NCBI GenBank assembly: GCA_009733715.1
Contig: WMKJ01000048.1
Coordinates: forward strand, 1 to 64,000
Direction of reading: 5' to 3'
Origin: Herpomyces periplanetae
Lineage: Eukaryota > Ascomycota > Laboulbeniomycetes > Herpomycetales > Herpomycetaceae
Length of the DNA: 64,000 nucleotides
How positions within the stretch are numbered: the first letter of the stretch is position 1; every line of letters begins with the position of its first letter. The notes under the pieces are model-generated. The model was not told the DNA's origin. It worked only from the letters and a program-made list of their open reading frames with translations, and ran no database searches. Shown piece after piece: positions 47,293 through 57,714 of the stretch. The translations under genes were made by a program, and so were the position numbers.

Positions 47293-48607
47293 TCAGATAG
47301 CCGGTAATGTTTGGGAAATGGGGGGTCGAGATCTTTGCCACCATCTAGCTTCTTGAGCAAGTACAGCGTCCATGAGGACAATGGCAGCCATGGCTTCAAC
47401 AATGGGAACAGCACGATTAACTACACACGGATCATGTCGACCACTTGCCTCAAGTTTTCCAGTCACAGCTTCAAACGTGCATGTAGATTGTGCAATTCCA
47501 ATTGTCGGAGGTGGTTTAAATCCAACGGTAAAATAAATGGGTGCACCGTTAGTAATTCCACCTTGTACACCACCTGAATGATTAGTATGTGGTTGTATAC
47601 AGGTAGGCGTTGGACTAAAGGGTTGATATCCAGATTCACGTTGAAATTTAACAAAAGTATCGTTTAATGTACTGCCCGAGTAGTATGAACCGGCAAAACC
47701 GCTACCAATTTCGAAGGATTTTGTAGCTGGAATACTAAGCATAGCATGAGCCAACATAGCTTCAAGTTTATCGAAGCATGGCTCACCAAGTCCGAGCGGG
47801 GAATTGCGGATTACACACGTTACTGAGCCACCAACGCTATCGGAAGCAGACTTATGCTGAAGAATTAGTGCCTCCATACGTTTTGTGGCAGATGGGTCAG
47901 GACAACGAATGGGATCAAATTCGTCAACTTGCGCACGTGTGATACTTTGTATAAGGGTATTGAAATCATCTCTTAAAGATAAACTGGCCGGGCCCTCGTG
48001 AGTATCCGGAAACAATTTTTCATGACCAACTGAGTTAACAAATGCTACTATTTCTACCCCGTAAGATTGCTTCAAGTACTTTTCCGCTATGGCACCAGCA
48101 GCTACTCGGCCGATGGTTTCACGAGCACTACTACGCCCTCCCCCACTGCTGGCTTTAATACCATATTTTTGAATGTAGGTGAAGTCTGCGTGACTGGGTC
48201 GAGGATATTCATTCATATGACTATTCGTATAATCAGATGGTTTGAAATCCTCGTTAACAATACGCATAGCTATTGGAGTACCGAGAGTTAGGCCGTTTTC
48301 CGTACCACTTTGGATTTGAACTCGATCTTTTTCATCGCGAGGAGTTGAGACGCTAAATTGCCCGGGTCGTCGTCGGTTGAGTTGTGGTTGAATATCACAG
48401 TCGCTAATTTTGAGGCCAGCAGGACACCCATCAACGATACAGCCTACTGAAACACAATGTGATTCGCCAAAGCTATTTAGTGTATGTGTGCAAATGTGGA
48501 TTGTTAACTCACACAATCTTTGTGTTAGGATCTAGTAATTTTAGTCCGTATGTAAAGCATAAATGTGCTTACGTTGTTACTCTAAAATACTTGCCAAACG
48601 TTGACAT
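47293..48607 (-). CDS. ARO2: Chorismate synthase (2 exons)
   Basis: Exon 1 48607-48573 (MSTFGKYFRVTT) joins exon 2 48472-47293 through a 100-nt intron (GTAAGC..AATAG) that splits a Thr codon, giving 404 residues. All chorismate synthase signatures are present: FGESHC, RRPGQ, RPSHAD, GGGRSSARET, SGFAGS, GGVQGGITNG and GRHDPCV. The enzyme converts EPSP to chorismate using reduced FMN, the last shared step of aromatic amino acid synthesis. Fungal enzymes are bifunctional with an intrinsic flavin reductase, which is expected but not visible as a separate domain. There is no fusion to other shikimate-pathway enzymes. Confidence 0.97.
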
Positions 48608-50554
48608 GCTTTAAAGTATTTTATACGGTGCTCTCTTGTGTATTTTCACCATGTAAAAATGTGATTGAAGTAAATTGTAATCTACTTTCCAATGACAAAT
48701 ATTTTAATTTGTGAATCATACAAGAGTTTATACAGTGTGAATTTAAAGAGTATTTTTCAAAAGAATTAATTACTTAGAATGTTAATATCAATAGATAAAT
48801 ATAATTTATTAACCAGACTAATCGACCATAATTAACTCGATCAAATACTGACCCATGATGAATACTAAACCCGAGTGATCGGAAATTTGATATTCCCGAA
48901 CTCCCCATTACTCAAAGATACCTGCAACGTAGTAGATAGGACTAGTAAGATAGCTAGACACGGTATGGAATCGTATAACATAGCATAGCATAACATGGAA
49001 TCCTATGACATGATGAACATGGGACATTTGCTCATTGGTCAAACCTCTTCTCCATCTCTTTAACATCAACTGTATTAGTGGGGGTAAACAAAAACCACTA
49101 TTCCCTACCTAATACACACGTGACAATTGGGAGATGTCTAGCACGTGATAGAGACAGGTGTTGGATGGCACGGGCCTGGATTACGAAATTTTCCGAGGGT
49201 GAAAAAGGCTCTCGTCGACACATTTGGAACAAAAGGTATCCTGAAGATGCACACAAATATATATATACGTATAACTGTATATTTTCGCTTTATTAAATAT
49301 TTTCACGTTGAATTTATGTTAAGGAAAATTTTAGTGGATAATTATGTTAAATTGTCACTCAATCACATTCTCACCCCCACTCCATATTTAGCGGGTGTAT
49401 TAACGCGGCTTTCCCAGAGTTTAATTCGTACCTCGAATACTTCTGATCAAAAATATTTATGCTAAATGATTAAATTATCGGATCAAACGGAAAGAATTGG
49501 TAAATTCCATTTGTTAATTATGAATTTGTTAATCGTGCATGATAGGGTAGTGAATTGATTATCCTGATGAGTTAAGTTTTGTTGCAAAGGTTATGTATAG
49601 GTGGCATTCTCGTCCGCACGATTCAGTCCAATTGCATATCAAGTGAAAGTATACATGGTTAAGCATACGTGCATAGTAATGAACTGGTAATCGTACATCA
49701 CTCGGTTTGAGGTATACTCATTCGTTTATACGCTGGTTACGTGTTGCCACCGAGTATACGGATAGGACAATGACACTGAACTTGCATGATGATGGATCCT
49801 CGACACGTTTCGAGGAGCTCTGGATTAACCAGCTTTTCCCTGTTGAAATTATTCGCTTTCGTCGCTATGGGCGTGTGATAACTACACTAAATAAATCAGT
49901 CAATGTAGTTATGAACGGCGTACACAGTAACGCCCGGGCCTGGGCTCGGGGTTTCGAGTAAACCGACTAACAAGCCTCTTCCGTTAGTGTCAGGTTAATT
50001 CGTATGAAAATATGCTACACCGTCGTGAAATTTGCGGAATTCATCTTTTACTTGAGTGGACAAACGAATTTCATTTCAATATCCTAACTCCTTCATAACA
50101 TGAAATCGTCTTATACTTTCTACGGATCTCTCTACAAAATTATCCATTTGCACTTGATGCATTGAACTTCCCTTTACCTATACGATACATTCTTTTCGCT
50201 AACTCCATACTCTTTCAAGATTTACCGGCAACATCCCTCTTTGCACGAACTTAAGTACTGACTCGGTTTATTTAGAGCTGTCCTTTGCCGATGCTTTAAC
50301 CGAGCTTCAAGTAAACTTAGCCCTTTTCAATATATTTTATCCCCCGGAGGATAAGTTTAGACTTGGTTTCTGCTTGAAAGAGACCGGGTTTTTTCCATCT
50401 ACGCTCTTTTATGTTATCATAATTATACCACTCTGGTCACTTTATCGGGCACTGACTGTGCTTGGAAATCGTCTGAAGTTTACAAGTTTCTTCTGTCTGT
50501 CGACGTTTTTTACATTACTAAAGTGTAAACTTGTGCGATTTGGGTGCAGTCACG
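48608..50554. other. 1.9 kb divergent spacer between ARO2 and DUF4050 gene
   Basis: No credible gene. Two CACGTG elements 26 bp apart lie at about 49117-49122 and 49142-49147 (contexts ACACGTGA and GCACGTGA). A run of ATAGCATAGCATAACATGG-type imperfect repeats occurs near 48978-49000. Small frames around 49145 and 49707 have no family resemblance. Confidence 0.45.
49116..49148. promoter_or_regulatory. Paired CACGTG elements
   Basis: Two CACGTGA sites in the same orientation, centre-to-centre about 25 bp, roughly 510 bp upstream of the ARO2 start. They fit a general amino-acid/sulphur or bHLH control site, but only the motif is seen. Confidence 0.35.
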
Positions 50555-52216
50555 ATGAACTTCTCAGTTTCAAGCGGATCAACCGCCAATAAAATTCATA
50601 CCATCCAAAAGTACCTAGAATACGTAGTCAAGGACGATTGGCATTACAATGGTGACACCCCAAACGTGTTGGAATCATTTAGAAGTCAGTGTAGCTTAGG
50701 CTCTTCGTTTTCTTCAAAAGCATGCACACCGATTGCGTGCAGGCAGTATGACGAGGATACTGGCATCATTGGCGATAGCGTGGATGATATCGACGAAGAG
50801 ACTGCACAAGAGTTGGCGAGAACTCGAACTCCCGTTTACTTTAAAAAGAGGTATTATAACACTTCAGATGAAGACAATGATGAATATTACTGGTTTAGGC
50901 CAGTTAAATCAACTTCATTATCATTACCCGGTAAAAAGTTGATTCACAAGTTTCGACTTAAGAAAAAGTCGGCCCAGGATTCATCTTTACACACCGATCA
51001 TCGCCGCTTATCGCACAGAGCTACTAAATACGGCAATGATTCAGATTTAACCAGTGCCAGGAAACGAGAAAAAGCTGCTAATTGGAGTTTACAAGAAGAA
51101 ATGAAATGGAATAAAGGTCTAGCACTATGGGTAGAAAGAAGAAATGTTTGGACAAAAGCAGTAAGCAAACGGCAACTCATGCAACTTTTGAAGAAGCCAC
51201 CCGTATCGGTGACTACGGCTACTACTTCACGTTGCACTAGCTGGGAATCAAAGTTACTGGACGCTGACGTTAAGTTGACTATGAATACTATGAACTTGAA
51301 CCATGAACCAGAGTTACAGGGCGGATTAATAGAAATGGGAAATACTATGAGGCAAGGTGAAAATGATGACGATGATGATCATGATGATGATGATACACCA
51401 AACTGGGTGCCTGTATTCGACTTAATTCCACATAAATTACAGCAGAGGTACATATCTTCAGAAGCATTATCCATCCTCTATTCTGCATTTGTTAGGTACT
51501 GTAATGTTCCGAGTGTGCCGATCAAACTATCCGACGTTCTCACAGCATGTGTATGGGGATGGAAACAAATGGGAGAATGGCCAATCGAAGGGTTAGAGCA
51601 GCTGGACTATCATCGAAATAGACAATCTGTGGACGAGGAAGTATTTCTTACAAACCTCGGTTTCGTGCGTCCAAATCTTGTTAACATTCCAAGGCAACAA
51701 AAGTGGCGAAGGACAAAAATGGCGTTATCAGGTATTTTCGATTACTATAATGCATCGTGTACTAAAGGGTCTTTATGCCTTAATGTCCCATTTAACGGAC
51801 TGTTCAATGTCGCGAATAGTTTTGGAAATTATTTCGTTCTGGGAAAATGTGAATTATTTCCTGAAATGTTTCCGCGAACTAATACTGGAATGGGTTCTGC
51901 CCGTACAAGGGGATTGAGTAAATCAAGGTCGCGCGAGTCATTGAAGCGAATTTTCGGAGTTGAGCGCAGCTGCAGTGTATGTAGTCGACAAAGCACCGGA
52001 CAAAATCGTGCGATAATAAACAAACGGGAAAAGACATGGATGATTAAACCAATATTCGTTCAAACGGCTGAGCACATGGGGTGCGAGAAAGAAGTCGTAT
52101 TATGTGCCATGTGTGGAAACCTGCAAAACGATGGAGCAACACGACGTGAATCACGAAGATCGTGGTTTTCATTGTACTACGATCGGATGATTGCAGCTAC
52201 AGCAGGCGTAGAATGA
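50555..52216 (+). CDS. DUF4050-type (Gag1-like) fungal protein
   Basis: 553 residues from the first ATG at 50555; the frame is open eight codons upstream without an ATG. Two segments resemble the fungal DUF4050 family. One is WNKGLALWVERRNVWTKAVS (a W..G...W..RR..WT module). The other is LQQRYISSEALSILYSAFVR with VPIKLSDVLTACVWGWKQMGEWP. Between them is an acidic run of Asp residues with a few His. The C-terminal 100 residues hold a CxxC (SCSVCSRQ) and a later CAMCGN, which could bind a metal, not a feature I know from the family. The molecular function is unknown. It is convergent with the methyltransferase gene (165 bp between stops). Confidence 0.6.
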   Translation: MNFSVSSGSTANKIHTIQKYLEYVVKDDWHYNGDTPNVLESFRSQCSLGSSFSSKACTPIACRQYDEDTGIIGDSVDDIDEETAQELARTRTPVYFKKRYYNTSDEDNDEYYWFRPVKSTSLSLPGKKLIHKFRLKKKSAQDSSLHTDHRRLSHRATKYGNDSDLTSARKREKAANWSLQEEMKWNKGLALWVERRNVWTKAVSKRQLMQLLKKPPVSVTTATTSRCTSWESKLLDADVKLTMNTMNLNHEPELQGGLIEMGNTMRQGENDDDDDHDDDDTPNWVPVFDLIPHKLQQRYISSEALSILYSAFVRYCNVPSVPIKLSDVLTACVWGWKQMGEWPIEGLEQLDYHRNRQSVDEEVFLTNLGFVRPNLVNIPRQQKWRRTKMALSGIFDYYNASCTKGSLCLNVPFNGLFNVANSFGNYFVLGKCELFPEMFPRTNTGMGSARTRGLSKSRSRESLKRIFGVERSCSVCSRQSTGQNRAIINKREKTWMIKPIFVQTAEHMGCEKEVVLCAMCGNLQNDGATRRESRRSWFSLYYDRMIAATAGVE

Positions 52217-52381
52217 TTAAAATCGAACGCTGCCGATGAAATGATATTAACCAAGATACAGATACTTGGAATACTACCTTACAGTTGTCATGAAGTCAAG
52301 GTAAAAATAATTAACCATTATCAGGCAAGCTAAATTACAAGTTCTACGTTGACATGAAAATGCAAAAGAGCAACGCCCCAG

Positions 52382-53700
52382 CTAATAAGGGCCGCGTCGA
52401 GCGATCCAAATATGACTAGCAGAAAACAATTAGCACAGAACAACCAGAAGATCTGACGTTAGAATATTACAAGGACGAGAAACTCACGTACAGATTGTTA
52501 TATGCATGGATGCGGCGATAGCATACCTCAGACTTTACGGCGTCCAATAATGGACGAATATGCTTGACTGGGTCCCAGCGATTGACGCGCGTAAATGGAG
52601 CTAGGCTGAGGGCTTCGAGTCCCTTAACGAAACCGAGGTTGTACCAACGGCCCAGTTCCCGTTCGTGGGGATTAGAAGACCAACCATTAAAGGGTAATCG
52701 AATGATGGTCTCGCGAATGTTAACGAAACCAGCAGCCTGAAGCATTTGTCCCGTGTTGCTTTGGTAGGCAATGGGGCGGAACACTCGCTGAGTTGCCTGG
52801 TCAAGATGTTGATACCATTGAGTAATGTTGGCATCAGTGGGTAACGTGGCATCATCACAGCGCGGCCGAAGATCGATTTCAACTTGCTCAAACCATCCGG
52901 TACTAGGTTTAAGGTGACTGGAGTGGCCGTAAAACGATGTTTAATTCATGATTCCCACTTCATGAGTTGATACTTACTTACCTATACACATTCTGATATA
53001 ACTCAGGCCAACTTGATACGCTTCCGCATGCCATTTGAACGTGAATTAAATCCCAGGAATTTTCACCGTATGTCCATAAACTTTCGTAATCGCGTGGTAC
53101 ACGAAATCGTAAATTAGGCGGAATCCTACAAAAGTCAGTATCAAAGATTGCCAATATTGATATATAACGCATTAAAAACTTACTTCTCCGGCTGAATGTT
53201 AACGAGATCTATTCCAACTACCTGGTAAGACGATATTCGAAACGTCAATGATAAGCAATTTAATACAACAATAGACAATATTTTGACAAATACATTACCT
53301 CGGAATCGGGATACGTGCTAAACAGCGCAACAGCGTGAGTTGAACGGCACAGTAGAACGCCCGTCAGATAATTTTACTACTTACTCGGCCATATCGATGG
53401 CCCAAACACCCGTACCGCAGCCGAGGTCGAGAATACGAGGTGGCTCCTGAACGCGTGAAATGGGCGCCGAATGTAATACTCCCTTTCGCGCAACACTGAA
53501 GATTTTGTGGTAAATATCTAAACGATCCTTTTCAGCCTATTTCAAGGAAATTAAAGATTAGCGATAGCAAGAACAATATCAGAGAACCGGCTCACACTGA
53601 CCTCATCACACGGGTACATATAAATACCCTTGCGAAAGCCATGGTAGAGACGGCCATTTTCCAGGTATGCGGAAGCGTTGACGCCGTTACAGGCATCCAT
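52382..53700 (-). CDS. LaeA-like SAM-dependent methyltransferase (7 exons including a 19-nt exon)
   Basis: Exons are 53700-53602, 53536-53395 extending to 53385, 53317-53299 (19 nt), 53221-53184, 53125-52982, 52917-52492 and 52415-52382; 303 residues, all phases consistent. The N-terminus has [20 protein letters not shown], typical of LaeA/UMTA-type TAM methyltransferases. The SAM site reads [18 protein letters not shown], then [19 protein letters not shown], where the micro-exon supplies [20 protein letters not shown] and [13 protein letters not shown] follow. The last exon gives [10 protein letters not shown]. LaeA works with velvet proteins to control secondary metabolism and development, but many paralogues have unknown roles. 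Start choice is the first ATG before the domain; an upstream exon is possible. Confidence 0.85.
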
Positions 53701-54939
53701 GTCGATGTGAGCAGAATAGGACACAACACGCAAGAAGCACACTCAATGGATGGGATACAGCACACGGACAATTTAAAAGCGAATACGCGTTAACAGGCAC
53801 AGATGACAGCCTGGAGCATTCTGGCGTAGGTCAAGTCAAACGATCCCAGCTTGGTTGAATTGACAGCAACAAGAGGCAAAGAATACTGGGTGAAGTTTGA
53901 CGGGTGAAAGCCTTGAATAACGACCCCCGTATAACGACGACAGAGCTCAAGAGAGCTCAAACCACCGCGTCGCTCGGGTCAGATTACTAGCTACAAGTAG
54001 CGTACTAGACGAGCCAACGGTCTTAAACCCCCGCTGACACTGACACTCACGCTGACACTGATGGAGTAACCCTGACCGGTGTGCCAGTCGAAAAATAGAC
54101 CATCGGACCCGGCTGCCGACTCAACAATCTCTTTGACTACAAGTGCCCACAACCTTAGCCACCAGAATACCTGACCATCCAGTTTGTCTAACAGAATGCC
54201 CCCAACAACGAATAAGCTTGGCCGCTTCTCTTGTCGCAATCGTACTGTTGGACAAGCAGTCGGCGTTTGTCACTACGGAATTACGCTTTTTCGCACGACT
54301 GGTTAAATTTCCCGCACAACACATTAGTGTACTGTGCGATCAAGCCGTACCAGGTCGGCCGGTTGCTTTTGTGTACAACAAAAAAGTATTCTGGAAATGT
54401 TACTTTGATATTCCCTCCAACAACCATACTGACACTCACGCAAACATGCAATTTAACCCGTTACTACTGCAACTGCTGTTACGGCTGCTCGAGTCAAGCC
54501 CCGGCCACATACGACAACCCATACTCAATTCACAACTGGCACCGACAAATTGTCCCAAAATCCACTTCCGAACGAGAATGCAAGATTGTGAATCACCACC
54601 CCTCCATTACCCATTTTAACAAGCATCCCTTGCACGTCCCATACATTATACCATTTCTATCATCACTTAACCTTCCCTTGAACATTTAGCACAAACTGTT
54701 CACTTCCCATGTGCCAGCGATGCGGTAACTTGAACTTTACTTCCCCAAAACCAGTTGCCAAACTCCTTTCCACCGAAAGCTCGCACCTTCCTGCTTGTCC
54801 TCACGCATAACGGCAAAAAGTGGAGCTGTGCGGAGAGTTTTCCCAAAACGGAAATCCAATCCAAAACAGGAAACTGCGCACCCCGGCTTCCAGACCCACT
54901 TTTCAGCCTTACGCCAAGTTCCTGCCTAATCCGGAAACA

Positions 54940-55460
54940 TACCTATACATCTGATCCTCTTTATCCTTCGTTTTTTCCTATAAAATTGTACCTTCTTCCC
55001 AATCACATTTTCTTCTTTCATGAAACGTGCTCGTCTAACCTTCCCATCATCACCTCCTTCTCTCATGATTTGTGCTCCCTGTGCATCATTTTTTTCTTCC
55101 TTCCATTCATCTTTCGCTCATCTTTATTTCTTTTCCTTTCCGTCGATCCATCCGTGCTTACCCGCCCGTCTTTTCCCTCCCCTTCTCCGCCTCATCCCTC
55201 TCTGCTTTACATGCCTGTCGACTTTCGTTGCACTTTCTTTCGCTCTTTCTCCCTTTTTCCTTTACGCTCGCCCGTTTACAAGCCTGCTGGTCTGTAAAAT
55301 TCTCTTCATCCTGTTTCTTCCTCTAAATTGAGTCGCCAATCATCTTTCACCCCCTAGTTACACATCTCCATTACTTCTCCCACGAACATCCCTTTCTCTC
55401 CCTGTTGTTGTCCTCCTTCACTTACCTTCATTAAATCTCTCAATTATCATCATCTACCTG
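54940..55460 (+). repeat. Long pyrimidine-rich tract
   Basis: Roughly 520 bp dominated by C and T on the plus strand, upstream of the FAR1-type gene. It resembles the CT-rich leaders of some fungal regulatory genes or a polypurine/polypyrimidine structural tract. Confidence 0.5.
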
Positions 55461-55862
55461 CCTCGGCGATCTCTCCCATCCGCAATTATGACCCCGCCTA
55501 AAGAACTCATCGTTTCCCCGTTCGTTCGTGACGTCCTTTACCCCATTCGCTGTTTGAGTAAACGTGATCCTGCCCAACTCCAGCTAATCACCGCTTACCG
55601 ATAACCTCACCGCTTTTTACTCTTTTCTATCCGTTACTCTCATTCACCTTCATCGCTCGCCATAAATCATCACATATACCCACCCGTGTGTCTGCATCTT
55701 TTCCGATTATCCCATTAACCATAGCTGAGTAGTCAAATGTATGGTTAACCTCCCTACCTTTATAAACCCGTCAAAATATTCATATTTGCCAGCACATATA
55801 TATTCGTATCTAAACACGCGTTAACTCTCGCTATCTTTCTTTTACCTTCCTCCGTACGTATA

Positions 55863-56045
55863 AGTGTGTGAGTGTGAGTGTGCACTTGCGTGTGCGCATG
55901 CGTGAGTGTGAGTGCAAGTGAGAGTGCATGTGTGCGTGAAGGGGTGTGTATATGAATGCATGTGAGAGAGTGAATCGTTCCGTGTATATATATATACATA
56001 TACATATAAATATATATACAAGCGTGCGTGCGTGCGTTCGTGAGT
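55863..56045 (+). repeat. GTGTGA/GTGCGT simple-sequence region
   Basis: Imperfect GTGTGAGTGTGAGTGTG repeats (55864-55960) are followed by TATATATATACATATAC sequence and GCGTGCGTGCG. They lie just upstream of the FAR1-type start and make overlapping spurious frames on the other strand. Confidence 0.8.
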
Positions 56046-56139
56046 GATTGTAGGCCTGCGTCCGCTTGGCTGCAAAATCTGGTTCTTCATTAACTTTGTT
56101 TGCTCGTGCTTTTCCACCTCAACTCAATGCTCATTTACG

Positions 56140-57384
56140 ATGACGTTGTCAGCTTCATCTAGCTTGCCAAGTTCTCTCGCGGCACTTGTTGGTGTGTCCG
56201 ATTATTCTTCCAATACTAGCACAGCTGCCGCAGCTACCGGAGCTCCACCACCATCTGCGCCTGAGGAGAAACTTCCACTAACGACAGAATTCATCTCATC
56301 CTCAGCTTCTGACATGTCATCACTCATGGCCTCTCCATCTTCACCCACTACTCCCCATCCTCACCATCATCATTCATTACCCTCTATTGCAAATCATTCA
56401 CTGTGCACCCTCTCCCCTTTGATGACGAATTGGCCATCACCAAATCATCTCTCTTCTCATACCCACTACTCCAACCATCCAACCCCTTCTTCGTCACCTC
56501 CACCTGCTAATCATTACGCACAGGCCAGCTCCATCGATTACTCCTCAGGAATATATCATATTCCTGTTCCACCAGGAATGGAATACGCCAGCGCTGAAGA
56601 AGCTCTCGTTACCATTAGCAGTTTCACAGCCCAACACGGCTACGCTCTCGTTAAGCAGCGTAGTGTTCGCAAGAATGGCATTCCCTTGAAAATCTTCCTG
56701 CGCTGTGATCGTGGTGGCACGTATACTAACAAAGTAGATGATCAGAAGCGTCAGCGTCAGCGCATGACCCGCAAGACGGGGTGCCCCTTTTCCCTTGTAC
56801 TCGTTTTCTCCAAGTTATCCCAAGTGTGGATGGTTCGCGTTCGCAATTCGGAGCATAATCATGCACCTAGTCCTATTCTCACGCATCCTAGTCTTCGACG
56901 ACTGGCCCTATCGAAGAAAGCCGACGCTGTTCGCGCTCAGCTTGGTAGAGGTATTCCAGTCAGGACTATAATGACTAGCTTAATCTGTGAAGCAGGAGGT
57001 TCCAGTCCTGGAATTATAACACAAGATATCCGTAATTTGCGCCATCGTATGGGTCTTCAAGCCCGAGCTAATCCTTCAAATTACACCCTTGTACAGCCTT
57101 CACCTCTTACACCTTACTCCAACTCAATACCGATAAAAATTCCTTCGGATACTTTGAAATATCACCATCACCATCACCACCATCACTCCGGCCTGGACCC
57201 TGTATCTCACTCTATTGATACTCAATTCCAGTCCCACCCGATGTCCGGTCATCAGAACCAATCTTCTCCCAATACTGAGCATAACTTTATAACTCCTGCG
57301 TCAGACTATTATAATCGGTCGGCATCACGTTCGATCGAGTCCGATTTTGCCTATCATCGCAATTTATTCGGTACGCAGCTTTAA
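56140..57384 (+). CDS. FAR1-type (WRKY-GCM1 zinc finger) DNA-binding protein
   Basis: 414 residues from the first in-frame ATG (56140). The N-terminal ~140 residues are Ser/Pro/His-rich. The domain starts at GMEYASAEEALVTISSFTAQ, continues with HGYALVKQRSVRKNG, then the metal ligands Cys in LRCDRGGTY, Cys in KTGCPFSLVL and the His pair in RNSEHNHAPS. This is the FAR1 DNA-binding fold, related to the N-terminus of Mutator-like transposases. A helical stretch (LSKKADAVRAQLGRGIPVRT) and a His-rich run follow. No transposase catalytic domain or terminal repeats are present, so it looks like a host transcription factor derived from an ancient element. Target genes are unknown. Confidence 0.8.
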   Translation: MTLSASSSLPSSLAALVGVSDYSSNTSTAAAATGAPPPSAPEEKLPLTTEFISSSASDMSSLMASPSSPTTPHPHHHHSLPSIANHSLCTLSPLMTNWPSPNHLSSHTHYSNHPTPSSSPPPANHYAQASSIDYSSGIYHIPVPPGMEYASAEEALVTISSFTAQHGYALVKQRSVRKNGIPLKIFLRCDRGGTYTNKVDDQKRQRQRMTRKTGCPFSLVLVFSKLSQVWMVRVRNSEHNHAPSPILTHPSLRRLALSKKADAVRAQLGRGIPVRTIMTSLICEAGGSSPGIITQDIRNLRHRMGLQARANPSNYTLVQPSPLTPYSNSIPIKIPSDTLKYHHHHHHHHSGLDPVSHSIDTQFQSHPMSGHQNQSSPNTEHNFITPASDYYNRSASRSIESDFAYHRNLFGTQL

Positions 57385-57714
57385 GCTCTGACCTTGATTC
57401 TCTCGTTGGTATACTACCTTTTACCTATCCGGTTCCTTTTGCCTACGCACGTTTTCCACATCGTTATTCTTGCACAGAACTCATTTGCACGTAAGCTCGT
57501 GCCAACACGCCCATTCGTCCATCGTTTCACTTTATAGCATGGCGAGAAAACTGACACTCGCCTAAAACTTGCTAAACTTGTGGAATTTGCCTTTATACGA
57601 CTGAATAAACGCATTGCTTTGCTACCCGCCAATCCAAAATTCATTCATCTTGTTTACGTTTGCACTTTTTTGCTCACGTACCCCCTTAATCCGTGAGAAC
57701 TATGTGCACTCGCT
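57385..57714. other. Spacer between convergent FAR1-type gene and RTT109
   Basis: 330 bp holding both 3' ends; nothing else seen. Confidence 0.45.

Larger units (their letters stand above)
53701..56139. other. 2.4 kb divergent spacer between methyltransferase and FAR1-type gene
   Basis: No gene is supported. Frames at 54143-54689 overlap each other in different phases and match nothing I recognise. GCTGACACTGACACTC-type imperfect repeats occur at about 54029-54065. The stretch 54940-55460 is strongly pyrimidine-rich on the plus strand, and 55863-56045 is GTGTGA/GTGCGT simple sequence with a TATATA run. These look like the leader and promoter of the FAR1-type gene. Confidence 0.5.

Noticed and set aside
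49078-49961. Small plus-strand frames between ARO2 and the DUF4050 gene
   Set aside because: No family resemblance, overlapping phases, and no splice structure that extends them.
50531-50554. Longer N-terminus of the DUF4050 gene
   Set aside because: The extra codons start with TTG; the first ATG is at 50555. The same reasoning moved the starts of the membrane protein, SDE2 and FAR1-type genes inward.
54143-55331. Overlapping plus-strand frames upstream of the FAR1-type gene
   Set aside because: They occupy several phases at once, follow the C/T-rich composition, and resemble no family.
55760-56117. Minus-strand frames rich in His, Thr and Tyr
   Set aside because: They are translations of the GTGTGA/TATA simple sequence.
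56140-57384. FAR1-type gene as part of an intact Mutator element
   Set aside because: No transposase domain follows and no terminal inverted repeats were seen; neighbours are ordinary host genes.
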